Shown piece by piece: positions 5,757 through 7,014 of a stretch of DNA of 7,014 nucleotides. The notes beneath the pieces were generated by a model. That model ran no database searches, was not told the origin of the DNA, and saw nothing but the letters and a program-made list of their open reading frames with translations. The stretch's first letter is position 1, and each line of letters opens with the position of its first letter. Position numbers and translations under genes: made by a program. This DNA is from Desulfovibrio sp. (GTDB lineage: Bacteria > Desulfobacterota > Desulfovibrionia > Desulfovibrionales > Desulfovibrionaceae): contig JAISXC010000044.1 in assembly GCA_031270875.1 (NCBI GenBank), forward strand, positions 1 through 7,014, read 5' to 3'.

Positions 5757-7014
5757 ATGGCCGCCGCAAAAAAGATTCCGGAGCAGTGTCCGGCGCTCTA
5801 TATTCTCTGGGATGCATCCCACATCTGGGGGTTGATGGCTTGGCGAGCCATGCTCTCTCTGGGGATGCCCTGCCGTTTGATCAAGGCCAAAGACATAGCC
5901 GATGGCGGTTTTTTAGGCAAGCCGGATCACGCGCCTCTTCTGCTCGCGCCCGGCGGCAGCGCGCGGCGCAAGGCGCTTGCTCTGGGCGAGAGAGGTTTGG
6001 AGGCCGTGCGTTCCTTTGTGGAGGACGGCGGAAACTACCTGGGCTTTTGCGGCGGCGCCGGTCTTGCCTTGAGCCATAAACAGCAAATTCACGGTTTGCA
6101 TATCTGCCCCCTGCGACGGGCGTCCTGTTCCGAGCGTCTGCATCATCTGATTTCCGGCCATGTGCTGGCGCGCATGGAGACAGGGGACGAATTCGCCCCG
6201 CCTGTCCTTTCGCGGAAAGGGCGCGACAAAGACCGTCGGTCAGGGTGCCTGAGGCTGCCCGTGTGGTGGCCGGGGCGTTTTGAGGCGTCAGGCGCAAGAA
6301 CATCCGGCGTGTCGGTTTTGGCGACATACAGCGCGCCGGACAGGGACTTCTGCATTGTGGACATGCCCCTCAGACGCATCCCGCGGCATATTTTCGCCCT
6401 CTGGCAGGAAGTATACGGCGTCAATCTTTCGGCGGATTTTCTGACGGGTCAGCCTCTTGTGCTCAGCGGAAGATACGGGAAGGGGCGTTATGTGCTGAGT
6501 TACTCGCATTTGGAGACACCGCACAGTTTGGAGGCCAACGCCTGGCTGGCCGTCATGTTGCGGGTGCTGGCACGCGCAGGCCCCGCGCGCGAGCTTGTCC
6601 GCCAGTGGGATTTGCGGCACTGCGCGGCGGCTTGGCCGGACACGGAAGAGAATGCCCCCCTGCTTTCGGCATTGCGACGAAGTCACGCGCTGCTGCGACT
6701 CGCGGCGCGGCACCGGCTGTTTTTTCCTCGTACCCCCTGGCTCGCGGGATGGCGCGCCGGTTTGCCCGGCGCGACCCTGAACAGCCTGCATGCGGCATTG
6801 TGCACGGCCGTGTCCTTGGCCCCAAACGAGGCGGCTTTGGAGTACTGGCATACGTCGCGGGCGCGTTTCGCGCAGGCGGCCGACCTGTTTTTCGCCGGCG
6901 CGGAGGGATGGCTGCTCGCTTTTCGTCTGGCGCAGACGCTTGCGCCTTTTCTGCCGAAAACGGTGGACAGGCGCGGCCTTGAAGCGCAGCGGGCGGCGCT
7001 TTTCGGGCAACCCA
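5757..7014 (+). CDS. BPL_N (biotin-protein ligase N-terminal, class I amidotransferase-like) domain protein, 3' end off the right edge
   Basis: The frame is open for 419 codons and continues past the window. The first ~260 residues resemble the BPL_N domain (PF09825 type), a class I glutamine-amidotransferase-like fold found ahead of eukaryotic biotin ligases and as stand-alone bacterial proteins of unknown role. Seen: a YILWD strand (15-19); LLLAPGGSARR (61-71), the oxyanion-type GG; GGNYLGFCGGAG (91-102) with candidate nucleophile Cys98; and GRYGKGRYVLSYSHLE (238-253), ending in His251-x-Glu253, the usual His/Glu pair. The Cys-His-Glu triad is therefore intact. Residues about 140-165 form a charged, probably flexible loop. 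Residues 260-419 are Ala/Leu/Arg-rich and probably helical; I do not recognise them. No signal peptide or membrane segment is evident, and no biotin ligase GRGRxG motif is seen. Start: the first in-frame ATG, 5757; its AAGG is only 2 bases away, weak spacing, so a later start (ATG at codon 27 or 32) is possible but would cost the first strand. Function unknown. Confidence 0.75.
   Translation, partial: MAAAKKIPEQCPALYILWDASHIWGLMAWRAMLSLGMPCRLIKAKDIADGGFLGKPDHAPLLLAPGGSARRKALALGERGLEAVRSFVEDGGNYLGFCGGAGLALSHKQQIHGLHICPLRRASCSERLHHLISGHVLARMETGDEFAPPVLSRKGRDKDRRSGCLRLPVWWPGRFEASGARTSGVSVLATYSAPDRDFCIVDMPLRRIPRHIFALWQEVYGVNLSADFLTGQPLVLSGRYGKGRYVLSYSHLETPHSLEANAWLAVMLRVLARAGPARELVRQWDLRHCAAAWPDTEENAPLLSALRRSHALLRLAARHRLFFPRTPWLAGWRAGLPGATLNSLHAALCTAVSLAPNEAALEYWHTSRARFAQAADLFFAGAEGWLLAFRLAQTLAPFLPKTVDRRGLEAQRAALFGQP

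Noticed and set aside
5721..5822. 34-residue N-terminal extension of valS starting at ATG 5822
   Set aside because: It overlaps the divergent BPL_N gene and does not resemble ValRS. The ATG at 5720 has a good ribosome binding site and the family's N-terminal sequence.
6288..7010. 240-codon minus-strand frame opposite the BPL_N gene
   Set aside because: It is Arg-rich and without motifs, and antisense to a frame with conserved amidotransferase-like motifs.

Overview
The window looks like chromosomal core DNA from a moderately GC-rich Gram-negative bacterium. The EttA and ValRS proteins read like those of Desulfovibrio-type sulfate reducers (Desulfovibrionaceae); this is a judgement from remembered family sequences, not a search. 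No transposase, phage gene, CRISPR array or rRNA is visible.

Layout. Positions 1-1034 (minus strand) hold the first 344 codons of ettA, the ABC-F translation factor, which runs off the left edge. A 199-base divergent regulatory region follows. It carries a sigma70-type promoter for ettA on the minus strand and another for a tRNA-Ser(GCU) gene on the plus strand (tRNA at 1234-1328, CCA encoded). After a 248-base spacer with two small inverted repeats comes a plus-strand gene pair: an E1-like/ThiF-family adenylyltransferase (1577-2500) whose stop codon overlaps the start of a MutT-type Nudix hydrolase (2500-2976). Convergent to this pair, with 80 bases between stop codons, is a complete valS (3057-5720, minus strand). 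Only 36 bases separate the valS start from a divergent plus-strand gene (5757 to the right edge). That gene encodes a protein with a biotin-protein-ligase N-terminal (BPL_N), class I glutamine-amidotransferase-like domain and an unrecognised C-terminal part.

Function. Three of the loci serve translation: EttA gates the 70S ribosome according to energy state, tRNA-Ser(GCU) decodes AGC/AGU, and ValRS charges and edits tRNA-Val. MutT is expected to sanitise oxidised nucleotides. The ThiF-like and BPL_N-like proteins have recognisable folds and largely intact active-site residues, but no assignable substrate. They are the least explained parts of the window. The ThiF-like protein lacks the zinc cysteine pairs of MoeB/ThiF and has no visible ubiquitin-like partner. 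The BPL_N protein has a Cys-His-Glu triad but shows no biotin ligase catalytic domain in the part that is visible. I do not see convincing evidence of a complete new multi-gene system here. The two orphan enzymes, the 1-base gene overlap and repeated short motifs around the divergent promoters are the points worth checking.
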